64,000 nt of DNA from Clostridium sp. K13 (GCF_019734195.1 NZ_JAASHM010000013.1:25596-89595), one strand, 5' to 3'; shown: positions 26,680 through 35,878, counted from the stretch's first letter. Numbers and translations: made by a program. The notes: generated by a model from the sequence alone, not told the origin.

Positions 26680-29600
26680 TTATGCTTTTTTTCTTCTTCC
26701 ATTTATAACAAATGCTCCGGAAGAAATAATTACTAATGCTATAGCTAATAATACTAAGGAATTTTCTCCTCCTGTAATAGGTAATGCTTTAGCTTTAACA
26801 ATTACCTTTATAGTTAATGTTGTTTCATTATTATCACTATCTGTAACCTTATATGTTACCTTATAATCTCCTACTTTTTTAGTGTTTACTGTATTTTCAA
26901 GAACTTGAATTTTAGAAGTTAGATCTCCATCTTCTTTGTCTGATGCAGTAACACCATTTAAAGCATCAAAGTTATCTCCAACCTTTAATACTAAATCCTT
27001 AGCATTAATAACTGGTTTTTCATTTGCTTCTGGTTTTTCATCTACTGGTGGTTCATTTCCATCTGTTGTATCATCTTCTATAGAATCATTATAACTCTTA
27101 GTATCTACTAAAACATATGATGCTTTTGCAGGAACATTTATTTTACTACCTTCTATAGTTCCTAATGATTTAACTCCAGCCTTTTCTTCATTTACTACTA
27201 CTGTCCAATCACTTGAAGGTAATTCAACTTCAACTTCACTATCATTAGAATTAAATATTACAGCAATATCATTCCATGAGTCATTTGTTTGTTCACCATT
27301 TAAAGTATATGCTACAACATTTTCTTCATTAACCTCTAAGAAGTTAAGACCTTCTTGTATATCAGCTGTAGTATTCATTCTAAATGATTTATGAGCTTTT
27401 CTTAAGGAAATTAACCCCTTATAGTATTCAAATAAATCGTTATATTCTTCTTTTCTAGTCCAATCAATCTTATTTACTCTATCAGATGCATTATAGCTAT
27501 TATGATTAAAGCTTCCATCTTCATTAACCTTTGTTCTAGCTATTTCTTCTCCTGCTTGGAAGAAAGGAATCCCTTGTGATGTTAATACAAGTGCTGCTGA
27601 CATCTTATTCATAGCTAAAAGTTCTTCTTCAGTTGCATCAGGATTAGTAGTTTGTAATTTGTCCCATAAAGTTAGATTATCATGTGCTGATGCATAATTT
27701 ATTGTTTGGTATGGTTGATTTGCCCATGCTGTTGTACCATATCCTGAATATTGGTTTGGTCCACCAGTATATTCAACTTGATCATTTTTAGTTGATGCAA
27801 CTATACCAAATTTAATAACATCTTCAAGACCACTAAATCCATTTATAAATCCTGGCGTAGTATCTTCAAATACATGACCCTTAATTCCATCTCTCATATC
27901 ATCACTAAAAGCAGCTATTTGTAAATCTCCATATTTAATAGTATTAACCTTTAATGCTTGTTCTTCGCTAGGTAATGGTGTACCTCCACCAGTCCATCCT
28001 TCACCATAAATTAATATACTATCATCAACTTCATTTAAAGTATTTCTTATTTCCTTCATTGTTGTTATATCATGAAGTGCCATTAAGTCAAATCTAAATC
28101 CATCAATATGATATTCTTCAGCCCAATATTTAACTGAATCTACCATCATTTTTCTAACCATTGAACGTTCAGATGCTAATTCATTACCACATCCTGAACC
28201 ATTAGAGAATCCGCCATCCTCATTTTGTCTATAATAATAATCTGGAACAGCTAAATTTAAGTGTGAATCTGCTGTAGCTCCTGTATGATTGTAAACTACA
28301 TCCATAACTACTCTTATTCCCGCTTTATGAAGTTCCATTACCATTTTCTTAAATTCTTCTACTCTAACCTCTGCACTATATGGATCTGAAGAATAAGAAC
28401 CTTCTGGTGTATTATAGTTTTGAGGATCATATCCCCAATTGTATTGTGCCTTATCTAACTTAGTTTCATCAATTGATCTATGGTCAAATGTAGGTAATAA
28501 ATGTAAATGTGTTATACCTAATTCCTTTAAGTGATCAACTCCTGTTTTAATATCTCCATTACCAAATAAAGTTGTACCAGATTCCCATACACCATTATAT
28601 TTGCCTTGAACTTCCATAGAAGCACCTGATGATGAATCAATAGTAAAATCTCTTATGTGTAACTCATAAATTATAGCATCTGTAGCATCTACAAACTCTG
28701 GCTTTACATCATTCTCCCAACCTTCTGGATTAGTTGAATCTAAATCAATAACCATTGCTCTATTACCATTTACTCCAACAGCTTTTGCATATGGATCTGT
28801 AACTTCTTTTTCTACTCCATTATTAGTCACTAAGTAAGTGTAGTAACTTCCATTTAAATCTCCATTAACATCTAAAGTCCAAATACCATTTTCGCCCTTA
28901 GTCATTTCTTTAATTTCTTTTGCATCTACACCATTCCCAGCATCAAATAATGCTAATTTTACACTTGTTGCAGTTGGAGACCATAATACAAAACTTGTCT
29001 TATCTTTTGAATATAAAGCTCCTAATTCTTCATTATAATGATATAAATCTTCAAACTCTTGAGAATTAAATATCTTTCCTAATGTTACTAATTTTCCAGT
29101 ATATCCATCTATCTCTAAATTATATTCATTAGTCAAACTTAATTCTTTTTCAGTCACTATTTTACCTGAAATTAGATTCTCATTTATATCTAAACTCTTA
29201 ACTTTTATTAATTCATCATTTTCTTTTAAAGTAACATTTTCTATAGTTAAATCTTTACTCATTTTTACATTAGTAGTAAAGCTAATTTCATTTAATGAAT
29301 CTATTTTAGCAGATGTAATTGCTAGATCTTTAACAGCATCTTCTGCTCTAAAAACAATTTCTGAATTGCTTTGTACTAAGTAAGCATTTATTTCACCATT
29401 ATTATTGGCATATGCTAAATTAATGAATCTATCAAATTCAATATCCTTAGCTGACCAATCTGGTTTTCTGATAATGATACCGATTCCAGCTTCTTTGGCA
29501 TTTACTACATTTTCATATACTATTGAAGTAGTTTTTCCAAAATCATCTTCACCATTAAACGCATGTCCATTACCACCATGATTTGGATCTAACCAAGCCC

Positions 29601-30111
29601 ATACATCCCATTCATCATAGTCATTATTGAATCTATAATAATGTAAATTTAAAGTTACTTTTTCAAAATCCCTATTTATTTTCTTTAGTTCTACATCCTT
29701 ATTATCCTCTTTATGATTAATAACAACTTCTGTGTCACCAGCTGATAAATCTACAAACTTATCTGATCCAAAATAATTTTCAGTCCATTCATTACCTTGC
29801 TCACTTCTACGAAGTATATATCCTAATTGATCTGCATCCTTTGATGTTTTTACAACAGCAAACTTACCATCTTCATCTTCTCCTATAAAGTCAATGCGCT
29901 TACCATCTTTTCCAGCTTCCCAAACCCAAAGGTTCCATCCATCATAATTTCCATCAGGTCTATTATATCTAATCTTTACATAAACCTCTTCTGATGCTTT
30001 AACACTTATTTCCGAATTTTCTTCAGCTTGTACAGAAAGTGGCAGTTGAATAAATGCTATACACATTATTAAACTTAATACTGCTGCTAAAGCTCTTTTA
30101 AATTTTCTCAT
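26680..30111 (-). CDS. pulA: Cell-wall-anchored type I pullulanase (GH13)
   Basis: Secreted debranching enzyme of 1143 residues that cleaves alpha-1,6 links in pullulan, starch and glycogen. A signal peptide (about 1-30) is followed by two CBM41-type modules with paired Trp (NYDGWNLWVWEAG and DYDEWDVWAWLD), linker domains, a CBM48-like module (FVLWSPTATSVKLALFD) and the GH13 barrel. YNWGYDPQNY is the type I pullulanase signature. Asp675 (GFRFDLMALHD) is the nucleophile, Glu704 (IYGEGW) the acid/base and SAHDNLTLWD holds the last catalytic Asp. A DUF5011-like Ig domain and LPITG at 1110-1114 with a membrane tail and RRKKA end the protein. The start at 30111 follows GGGAGGA. A poor cre-like sequence (12 of 14) lies at 30194-30207. 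Confidence 0.94.
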   Translation of the reverse strand: MRKFKRALAAVLSLIMCIAFIQLPLSVQAEENSEISVKASEEVYVKIRYNRPDGNYDGWNLWVWEAGKDGKRIDFIGEDEDGKFAVVKTSKDADQLGYILRRSEQGNEWTENYFGSDKFVDLSAGDTEVVINHKEDNKDVELKKINRDFEKVTLNLHYYRFNNDYDEWDVWAWLDPNHGGNGHAFNGEDDFGKTTSIVYENVVNAKEAGIGIIIRKPDWSAKDIEFDRFINLAYANNNGEINAYLVQSNSEIVFRAEDAVKDLAITSAKIDSLNEISFTTNVKMSKDLTIENVTLKENDELIKVKSLDINENLISGKIVTEKELSLTNEYNLEIDGYTGKLVTLGKIFNSQEFEDLYHYNEELGALYSKDKTSFVLWSPTATSVKLALFDAGNGVDAKEIKEMTKGENGIWTLDVNGDLNGSYYTYLVTNNGVEKEVTDPYAKAVGVNGNRAMVIDLDSTNPEGWENDVKPEFVDATDAIIYELHIRDFTIDSSSGASMEVQGKYNGVWESGTTLFGNGDIKTGVDHLKELGITHLHLLPTFDHRSIDETKLDKAQYNWGYDPQNYNTPEGSYSSDPYSAEVRVEEFKKMVMELHKAGIRVVMDVVYNHTGATADSHLNLAVPDYYYRQNEDGGFSNGSGCGNELASERSMVRKMMVDSVKYWAEEYHIDGFRFDLMALHDITTMKEIRNTLNEVDDSILIYGEGWTGGGTPLPSEEQALKVNTIKYGDLQIAAFSDDMRDGIKGHVFEDTTPGFINGFSGLEDVIKFGIVASTKNDQVEYTGGPNQYSGYGTTAWANQPYQTINYASAHDNLTLWDKLQTTNPDATEEELLAMNKMSAALVLTSQGIPFFQAGEEIARTKVNEDGSFNHNSYNASDRVNKIDWTRKEEYNDLFEYYKGLISLRKAHKSFRMNTTADIQEGLNFLEVNEENVVAYTLNGEQTNDSWNDIAVIFNSNDSEVEVELPSSDWTVVVNEEKAGVKSLGTIEGSKINVPAKASYVLVDTKSYNDSIEDDTTDGNEPPVDEKPEANEKPVINAKDLVLKVGDNFDALNGVTASDKEDGDLTSKIQVLENTVNTKKVGDYKVTYKVTDSDNNETTLTIKVIVKAKALPITGGENSLVLLAIALVIISSGAFVINGRRKKA

Positions 30112-30325
30112 AAATTTTCCTCCCATTATGCTTATTAAAACAATATTTAATAAGTTATTTTACATAATTCATTATAAGTATACAAACAACTATTGTAAAC
30201 ATTTTCTACATTGTGAAATTTCATATTATTTTCTTCACCTTAAATCATAATTTTTTTAAATAATTTCACATATATTAAAATTTTATTTTATCAGATTCCT
30301 TAAAAACAACTATTTTCTATACACA

Positions 30326-30354
30326 AAAAGACGATTAATACATAATCGTCTTTT
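30326..30354 (-). terminator. Terminator of the VTC/DUF4956 operon
   Basis: Arms AAAAGACGATTA and TAATCGTCTTTT around a five-base loop. It lies just past the DUF4956 stop and also upstream of the pullulanase gene, so it insulates the two units. Confidence 0.8.
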
Positions 30355-30369
30355 CTTAAAATTTATTAT

Positions 30370-31059
30370 TTATACATACACTTTTTCTTCTAACCCAGCT
30401 GAAGTTAATGCTATATTTAAGTTTCCATTTTTACATCTTATTTCATCAATGAATTTCTTTTGGCTTATATCTTCAGTTAAATGAACTCTATAACAAAGTT
30501 CAAATAATGCACCAAAATCTCTTGTTCTAACGCTTTCAATTACCCATGAAGTTGAATACTTATTTAAAATATCATCAAAAACTCCTTCATAATTTAAATC
30601 TTCTGGCACTAAAATTTTGAGCTTCATACTCTTTGTTTTAGGCATTGCAAATTTAAGCTTATCTAAAATAATCATAACTGCACATAATATTATAGTAACT
30701 ATAACACCATATCCAATATATCCCATACCACAAGCTAACCCAATTGCTAAAGTAAAGAATACATAAGCAATATCTTTTGGATCTCCAGGGGCACTTCTAA
30801 ATCTAATAATTGAAAAGGCTCCAGCTAAACTAAATGCCCTTGCAACATTGTTTCCTACTAAAAGAATTATTATTGAAATTATTACAGGTAGCATTATTAA
30901 TGTTAATGTAAAACCTGGTGCATATCCTTCTTTCTTATGTGTATACATATAAGCTAAACTAATAACAAAGCCTAATAATATTGATGCACCTATAACTATC
31001 AATGCATTTGCTAAAGTAAATGACTCTCCATTTGTTGTTGCAATTATCGTTTCTAACAT
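30370..31059 (-). CDS. DUF4956 membrane protein
   Basis: A 229-residue protein with four or five membrane segments (about 15-150) and a soluble C-terminal ferredoxin-like region. The polar motif FSLAGAFSIIRFRSAPGDPKDIAYVFF between membrane segments is the DUF4956 hallmark and looks like a functional site. The function is not known. It overlaps the VTC-domain polymerase by seven bases, so the two are translated together and probably form a membrane complex in polyphosphate metabolism. This coupling is inference from gene order. Confidence 0.85.
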   Translation of the reverse strand: MLETIIATTNGESFTLANALIVIGASILLGFVISLAYMYTHKKEGYAPGFTLTLIMLPVIISIIILLVGNNVARAFSLAGAFSIIRFRSAPGDPKDIAYVFFTLAIGLACGMGYIGYGVIVTIILCAVMIILDKLKFAMPKTKSMKLKILVPEDLNYEGVFDDILNKYSTSWVIESVRTRDFGALFELCYRVHLTEDISQKKFIDEIRCKNGNLNIALTSAGLEEKVYV

Positions 31060-31805
31060 ATTTTTTCTCTCCTCATTTCACTAACTTTATTTTTCTTTAA
31101 ACAATATCTCATATATTCATTACCATATTTAGAAAACTTAGCACTATATATTCCCAAATCTGATAATATCTCCACTAACCATAATGGTATTGCACCTAAA
31201 ATTTTAACTTCCATTAAATATTGATTTTTATCTAGAAGTTCATCTCCAAAACTTCCAGACTCTAAAAATAAATAGTCTCTTCTTGTAATTATTTTTGAAT
31301 CAAATGTTAATCTAAAATTTCTATCACTCTTAGAAAAAAATGCCCTTCTACTATAACTTATATAAACTTTAGGTGTAACCTTGTTATTATCTAAATAATA
31401 TTCTATTTCATTTAATACCTGATTACTCATAAAGTCACTTTTCTCTGGTCTTATTCCTAACTCTAAAAATTTATAGGCTTCACTCAAAGTTAATACTACA
31501 CGCCTCTTATTAACAACTCCACTGATTTTCTTTTTTAGTTCTAAAAACACCTTATCATCCTTTTCCTTTGGAACCTTATAGCTTCTTAATCTAAGCTTTT
31601 CTTTATAATACGGCTTAGATATAGAATGTCTAATTACTTGATTGTCTTTTGTGTCATAATAAATATTGTAAATACTATAGTTTTTTCCATCTTTACAATG
31701 CTCATCTGGTTCCATATATTCATTTAATCTTTTTATAAGCTCATCATATTGAATTTGACTTAATAAATATTTCTTTTCATATCTCTTAAATGATTTTATT
31801 GCCAT
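31053..31805 (-). CDS. VTC-domain polyphosphate polymerase
   Basis: A 250-residue tunnel-fold protein homologous to the catalytic domain of the yeast vacuolar transporter chaperone, which makes polyphosphate from ATP. Conserved basic and acidic residues that line the tunnel are visible: RYEKKYLLS, KLRLRSYK, FLELKKKI, NKRR, SYSRRAF, RLTFDSKI and YLMEVKILG. It is soluble and is encoded with a DUF4956 membrane protein (overlap seven bases). The promoter lies in a 310-base divergent region containing ordered hexamers. Activity is known for the family but not shown for this clade. Confidence 0.88.
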   Translation of the reverse strand: MAIKSFKRYEKKYLLSQIQYDELIKRLNEYMEPDEHCKDGKNYSIYNIYYDTKDNQVIRHSISKPYYKEKLRLRSYKVPKEKDDKVFLELKKKISGVVNKRRVVLTLSEAYKFLELGIRPEKSDFMSNQVLNEIEYYLDNNKVTPKVYISYSRRAFFSKSDRNFRLTFDSKIITRRDYLFLESGSFGDELLDKNQYLMEVKILGAIPLWLVEILSDLGIYSAKFSKYGNEYMRYCLKKNKVSEMRREKIC

Positions 31806-31863
31806 TACATACCCTCCCCCAATTCCTCAACTGGATTGTTTAATGTTATTATAAAATCCCAAC

Positions 31864-31900
31864 CTTAAAAAAATCTTAAATTGTTTAACTTAATTTTAAC
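31864..31900. promoter_or_regulatory. 11-bp-periodic hexamers, OmpR-type operator candidate (VTC side)
   Basis: CTTAAA at 31864 and 31875, and TTTAAC at 31884 and 31895, are two direct pairs each with an 11-base start-to-start period. Such spacing is the footprint of OmpR/PhoB-class response regulators (PhoP boxes in Bacillus are TTAACA-like hexamers with five-base gaps). They lie about 60-100 bases upstream of the VTC gene. Confidence 0.45.
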
Positions 31901-31904
31901 TTTC

Positions 31905-31997
31905 ACTAAACAAATTAAAATTTGGAGTAATTTAAGAAACTCACTACTCCTTCCAGTCGTAGGAGTAAGTTCGACTAACCAAATTAAAATTTGGAGT
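31905..31997. repeat. Two-copy 24-bp dyad repeat in the divergent intergenic region
   Basis: A 24-base sequence occurs twice (31905-31928 and 31974-31997) with one mismatch, 69 bases apart. Its core CAAATTAAAATTTG is a dyad; the second copy extends to the palindrome CCAAATTAAAATTTGG. Between the copies lies a hairpin with arms ACTCC and GGAGT (31946-31966). The paired dyads could hold a looping repressor between two divergent promoters. Confidence 0.55.
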
Positions 31998-32001
31998 CTC
32001 A

Positions 32002-32018
32002 CTTAAGATTAATTTAAG
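32002..32018. promoter_or_regulatory. 11-bp-periodic hexamer pair (beta-helix side)
   Basis: CTTAAG at 32002 and TTTAAG at 32013 repeat the same 11-base period seen on the VTC side of the region, about 100 bases before the lipoprotein gene. The rest of this 310-base gap (31806-32115) is AT-rich with no gene. Confidence 0.4.
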
Positions 32019-32115
32019 GTTTACCTGATAATATTATTTTATGAATTTTGATTAAGTAGAATTTTTATTTACTTTTATGTAATAAATAATTTTATTGAAG
32101 TATTGGGAGGAAATT

Positions 32116-33978
32116 ATGAAGAAAAAACTTATTTTAGCTTTAACAATTGTTTCTTTATGTATAAATTCAATAGGTTGTTCAAAAACAACTACAAATGATA
32201 ATACTAATTCAGTTATTGAGTCTACTGAGAATATTGAAAATATAAATAATGAAGATGTAGCTTTAGATGAAGAATTAGGTGATGTAACAGCATCTATTAC
32301 ATTAGGAGATATAATAAATATTAATGGTAATGGAGCAACCGTAACTGATAATAAGGTTACTATTAATAATGGAGGTACTTATGTAATCAGCGGGACTTCT
32401 TCTAATAGTCAAATAATTATTGATAGTGCATCTGAAGAAAATGTTTATTTAGTTCTTAATAATGTAAGTTTAACTTGTTCAAATAGTGCACCAATTTATG
32501 TTAAATCAGCTAAAAATGCAATAATAGTTTTACCTGATAGTACCCAAAATACTATTACTGATGGTGAAACATATGATTTTGAAGATACATCTACTGATGA
32601 GCCTAATGCAGCAATATTTAGTAAAGATGACTTAACTATTAAGGGTACTGGTTCTTTAAATGTTACTGCTAACTATAATAATGGTATAAGTAGTAAGGAT
32701 GATTTAAAAATAACAGGTGGAAATATTTCTGTAACTTCTGCCGATGATGGACTAATGGTAAAAGATTCTATAACTATTAAAAGTGGAAATATTAATGTTA
32801 ATGCTTCTGGTGATGGTTTAAAATCAACTAATACCGAAGATACTTCAAAAGGCTATGTTTTAATTGAAGGTGGAACATTAAATATAACTTCTACTAATGA
32901 TGGAATTCAAGCTGAAACAAATGTGAATATAACTGATGGTACTATTAATATTGTATCTGGTGGTGGTAGCATTAATAGTAGTAGTAAAACCGATAATATG
33001 CAAAATCCATGGGGGCAATGGGGAAATAGTAATAGTACTTCTAGTTCTACAACTGATACTAGTAGTGCAAAAGCAATTAAAGCAGTAAATAATATATCAA
33101 TTGATGGTGGTAATTTTAATATAGATTCTTCTGATGATTCTCTTCATTCAAATAATAGTTTAATAATTAATGGAGGCACTTTTGAAATTTCATCTGGTGA
33201 TGATGGAATTCATTCTGATACTAACCTTGAAATAAATGGTGGAGATATAAATATTGCTAAATCTTATGAAGGAATTGAAAGTACATCTATAACAATTAAT
33301 AATGGTACTATTCATCTTATTGCAAGTGATGATGGGTTAAATGCAGCTGGTGGAAATGATTCTTCATCTATTAATGGTAGACCTGGACAGAATAACTTTA
33401 GCTCTTCTAGTGGTGGAACTATTACTATTAACGGTGGATATCTTTATGTAGATTCATCTGGTGATGGTATTGATGCAAATGGATCTATTGAAATTAATGA
33501 CGGTACTGTGCTTGTAAATGGTCCTGAAAATAGTGGTAATGGAGCTTTAGATTATGATTCAACTTGTAATATAAATGGTGGTTTGTTTATTGCCGCTGGT
33601 AGCTCTGGAATGTCTCAATCACCAAGTACTTCTTCTAAACAAAACTTTGTTAATATCTTTACATCTTCACAATCAGCAAATACTTTAATTAGTATAAAAA
33701 ATGAAAATGGTAAAGATATAATTACCTTTGCGCCATCAAAAGCATATCAATCAGTAATAGTGTCATCTCCTAATTTACAAAGTAATACTAACTATATTGT
33801 TTATTCTGGTGGTACTTCAACTGACCAATCACTAGATGGATTATATACAAATGGAAATTCTTCTGGAGGAAGTGAGGTTGGTAGCTTTACTACTTCAACT
33901 ACTTCAAGTACTGTAGGTTCCGGTGGAAATAATAACAAGCCTGGAAACATGGGTGGAAATAAAAGGCCTAGAAATTAA
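32116..33978 (+). CDS. Cthe_2159-type beta-helix carbohydrate-binding lipoprotein
   Basis: A 620-residue exported protein. The signal peptide ends with NSIGC, a near-standard lipobox, so it is probably lipid-anchored. The body is a right-handed parallel beta-helix of the Cthe_2159 (DUF4353) family, seen as repeats of the form 'GG-x-I-x-x-SxDDGI', with many Asp-Asp-Gly turns that bind calcium in the characterised Clostridium thermocellum protein, which binds polygalacturonate and cellulose. A Gly/Asn-rich tail follows. The start at 32116 comes after GGGAGGA. It is divergent from the VTC/DUF4956 operon, a neighbourhood that recurs in clostridia and hints at a shared envelope role. Confidence 0.85.
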   Translation: MKKKLILALTIVSLCINSIGCSKTTTNDNTNSVIESTENIENINNEDVALDEELGDVTASITLGDIININGNGATVTDNKVTINNGGTYVISGTSSNSQIIIDSASEENVYLVLNNVSLTCSNSAPIYVKSAKNAIIVLPDSTQNTITDGETYDFEDTSTDEPNAAIFSKDDLTIKGTGSLNVTANYNNGISSKDDLKITGGNISVTSADDGLMVKDSITIKSGNINVNASGDGLKSTNTEDTSKGYVLIEGGTLNITSTNDGIQAETNVNITDGTINIVSGGGSINSSSKTDNMQNPWGQWGNSNSTSSSTTDTSSAKAIKAVNNISIDGGNFNIDSSDDSLHSNNSLIINGGTFEISSGDDGIHSDTNLEINGGDINIAKSYEGIESTSITINNGTIHLIASDDGLNAAGGNDSSSINGRPGQNNFSSSSGGTITINGGYLYVDSSGDGIDANGSIEINDGTVLVNGPENSGNGALDYDSTCNINGGLFIAAGSSGMSQSPSTSSKQNFVNIFTSSQSANTLISIKNENGKDIITFAPSKAYQSVIVSSPNLQSNTNYIVYSGGTSTDQSLDGLYTNGNSSGGSEVGSFTTSTTSSTVGSGGNNNKPGNMGGNKRPRN

Positions 33979-33999
33979 AATTTTATATTAGATAATATT

Positions 34000-34034
34000 A
34001 AGAATTGTGTTTAAAGTTTAGCACAATTCTTTTT
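34000..34034 (+). terminator. Terminator of the beta-helix gene
   Basis: Arms AAGAATTGTG and CACAATTCTT with a 12-base loop, then TTTTA. Confidence 0.85.
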
Positions 34035-34099
34035 ATAGTATATTGTTTCTTTAATTATAAAAATATAATTGTATATAAGAAATTCTATGAGGTGATTTT

Positions 34100-34297
34100 A
34101 TTACTACGTCATCAACTAAAGATAAAGATTATAATACAATTGTAATTGCAAGTGTATTTCTTTTAGGTGCATTTATACGTTTTTTAAATAGTACCTTTAT
34201 GAATATTTAATTTGTATCAACAGCTGCTTTAACTTTAGTATATCTTATACTGGCTTTCTTTGTAGTAAAAAAGAAAGAAATTACAGTGGAAGATTAA
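34100..34297 (+). pseudogene. Small membrane protein gene, start lost and one in-frame stop
   Basis: Reading from ATT at 34100, five bases after GAGGTGA, the frame gives ITTSSTKDKDYNTIVIASVF and a first membrane segment, then TAA at 34208-34210, then FVSTAALTLVYLILAFFVVK and KKEITVED before the true stop at 34295. Both halves are in one frame and together form a plausible two-helix membrane protein of about 65 residues. The start codon is ATT and the interior stop is TAA, so I call it a decayed gene. It fills the 33979-34336 gap with two terminators. Confidence 0.6.
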
Positions 34298-34323
34298 AAA
34301 TACGGTTTTTTAACCGTATTTTT
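34298..34323. terminator. Bidirectional terminator
   Basis: Perfect arms TACGGTT and AACCGTA flanked by A and T runs, between the decayed small gene and the TM2 gene. Confidence 0.8.
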
Positions 34324-34336
34324 ATTAATTAAATAT

Positions 34337-34756
34337 TTATTCTAAAGGATTTCCATTAGAATCTTTTATTTTTCCTGAAAATATTGATATACATTCTACC
34401 ATTGCCCATATTTGAACCATCCCCCAGGTTATTCCATTTGTAAAATAACCTAAAAACCATAATAACAATTGTATTATTCCTATTTTGATATATCCTAAAT
34501 AAAATCTGTGTATTCCCATACCACCTAAGAAAAGTGCTAATAAACCAGCTAGTAATTTATTTTTTATTTCTGTATCTAATTCAGTAATATTATTATTTAA
34601 CTTTGCACCACAAAACTGACAAATCTCAATATTATGACTTTTTATTCGTGATCCACATTTGTAGCAATAATTATCACCCAAACCTTTTTTAGTTCCGCAG
34701 TTTGTGCACCTTAAACTATCGTTGCTTATAAGCTGACCACAATCCCTACAATACAT
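34337..34756 (-). CDS. TM2-domain protein with zinc ribbons
   Basis: A 139-residue protein. The first 50 residues hold three CxxC pairs plus another CxxC (CRDCG, CTNCG, CYKCG, CQFCG), that is, two zinc ribbons. Residues 65-130 form a TM2 domain: two membrane segments with the intervening GIHRFYLGYIKIG motif. The physiological role of TM2 proteins in bacteria is unknown. Monocistronic. Confidence 0.85.
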   Translation of the reverse strand: MYCRDCGQLISNDSLRCTNCGTKKGLGDNYCYKCGSRIKSHNIEICQFCGAKLNNNITELDTEIKNKLLAGLLALFLGGMGIHRFYLGYIKIGIIQLLLWFLGYFTNGITWGMVQIWAMVECISIFSGKIKDSNGNPLE

Positions 34757-34861
34757 AACATCTTCCCCCTCTCAATTATGGTTATTAAAATTATATGATT
34801 AACTTTCTCTTTATAGGATTAATAAATTAATTACTATTATGAAAATTATATAAGTTAAAAG

Positions 34862-35878
34862 TTAGTAATCACCATAATATTCTTCTAGTGTAATCCCTCT
34901 TTCATATAACTCTTTTGCAAGCTCTTCCCCTAAGTATCTGATATGCCAAGGTTCATAATTATATCCTGTTATATCTTCTTTTCCCTCTAAATATCTTATA
35001 ACAAAACCATATCTATATGCATTCTCTCTTAACCATATTCCCTCTTCACTTTGCCCAAATTTAACATAAAGTCTTGAGCCATATTCAGGCAATGTTACAT
35101 CCATTGCTAATCCTAATTGATGCTCACTAGCACCTGGCGGAGCTGAATATCCGCTATATGGATTATATATACTTTTCTGTGTACTATAAGACCTATATCC
35201 TGATGTTGCATATAAATATAATCCTTGCTCTTCAGCAGCATTAAATAAATTTTCTAATGCTAAAGCCGCTTCTTTTCTCATATATAAACTACTTTCACTA
35301 TTCATAGCTCGTACATTAGGTAAAATTAAATCCTCTGGTTCGTAATCAGAAGATATTCTTCTATTTTTATTTACACAAACAGTTAAGCTATTTTCTTCAA
35401 AAATCCCCTCTGCCACAACCTTATCTGTAGGTTCTTTAATTATTTCTTCAGATTTTAAGATCCTATCAATTTCTTTTCCATCTTCATAAGTTACTGTATA
35501 ACTCTTTTTATTTTCTCCCTTAATCCCATCACAAATTACTCTACTTTCTCCAATGGCAGTCTTATAGTCTTTAACTATTACTTCTTTAAAATCAATTTCT
35601 TCAATTACTTCTTCATCTATACTATAAATTCTATTTATTACTATCTCTTGATTATTAATTATTTTTTCATCAAGTCTATAATTAATTTTATCTTCTTCAT
35701 TTAATTCAATATTTGCCTCATCAATTATTTCTTTAACATTTTTAGCAGTACTTTTATGTTCTATAATCTTTCCATCAACTTTTATTACTATATTTTTAGG
35801 CCTATTAACCATTAAAATATACATAAAAATACTTATAAAAAATACTAATATAATATTTCCTATTAATTTTTTATTCAT
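34862..35878 (-). CDS. VanY-type D-alanyl-D-alanine carboxypeptidase with DUF348 and G5 domains
   Basis: A 338-residue exported peptidoglycan peptidase. An N-terminal membrane anchor is followed by a DUF348 domain (about 30-90), a G5 domain (about 90-165) and a VanY/M15B catalytic domain (about 175-330). Zinc ligands lie in SEHQLGLAMDVT (His, Asp) and EPWHIRY (His), with SGYRS upstream, all family motifs. It trims D-Ala from pentapeptide stems. The DUF348-G5 pair usually binds the wall in resuscitation-factor-like proteins, so its fusion to VanY is a wall-targeting arrangement. The ATG at 35878 is favoured by GGGGAT just before it. Confidence 0.88.
   Translation of the reverse strand: MNKKLIGNIILVFFISIFMYILMVNRPKNIVIKVDGKIIEHKSTAKNVKEIIDEANIELNEEDKINYRLDEKIINNQEIVINRIYSIDEEVIEEIDFKEVIVKDYKTAIGESRVICDGIKGENKKSYTVTYEDGKEIDRILKSEEIIKEPTDKVVAEGIFEENSLTVCVNKNRRISSDYEPEDLILPNVRAMNSESSLYMRKEAALALENLFNAAEEQGLYLYATSGYRSYSTQKSIYNPYSGYSAPPGASEHQLGLAMDVTLPEYGSRLYVKFGQSEEGIWLRENAYRYGFVIRYLEGKEDITGYNYEPWHIRYLGEELAKELYERGITLEEYYGDY

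Noticed and set aside
30194..30207. cre site for the pullulanase gene
   Set aside because: TGTAAACATTTTCT lacks the central CG and matches only 12 of 14; too weak to list as a site.
34208..34210. Two separate small genes on either side of the TAA at 34208
   Set aside because: The second half has no start codon or ribosome site, and both halves make one two-helix protein in one frame.
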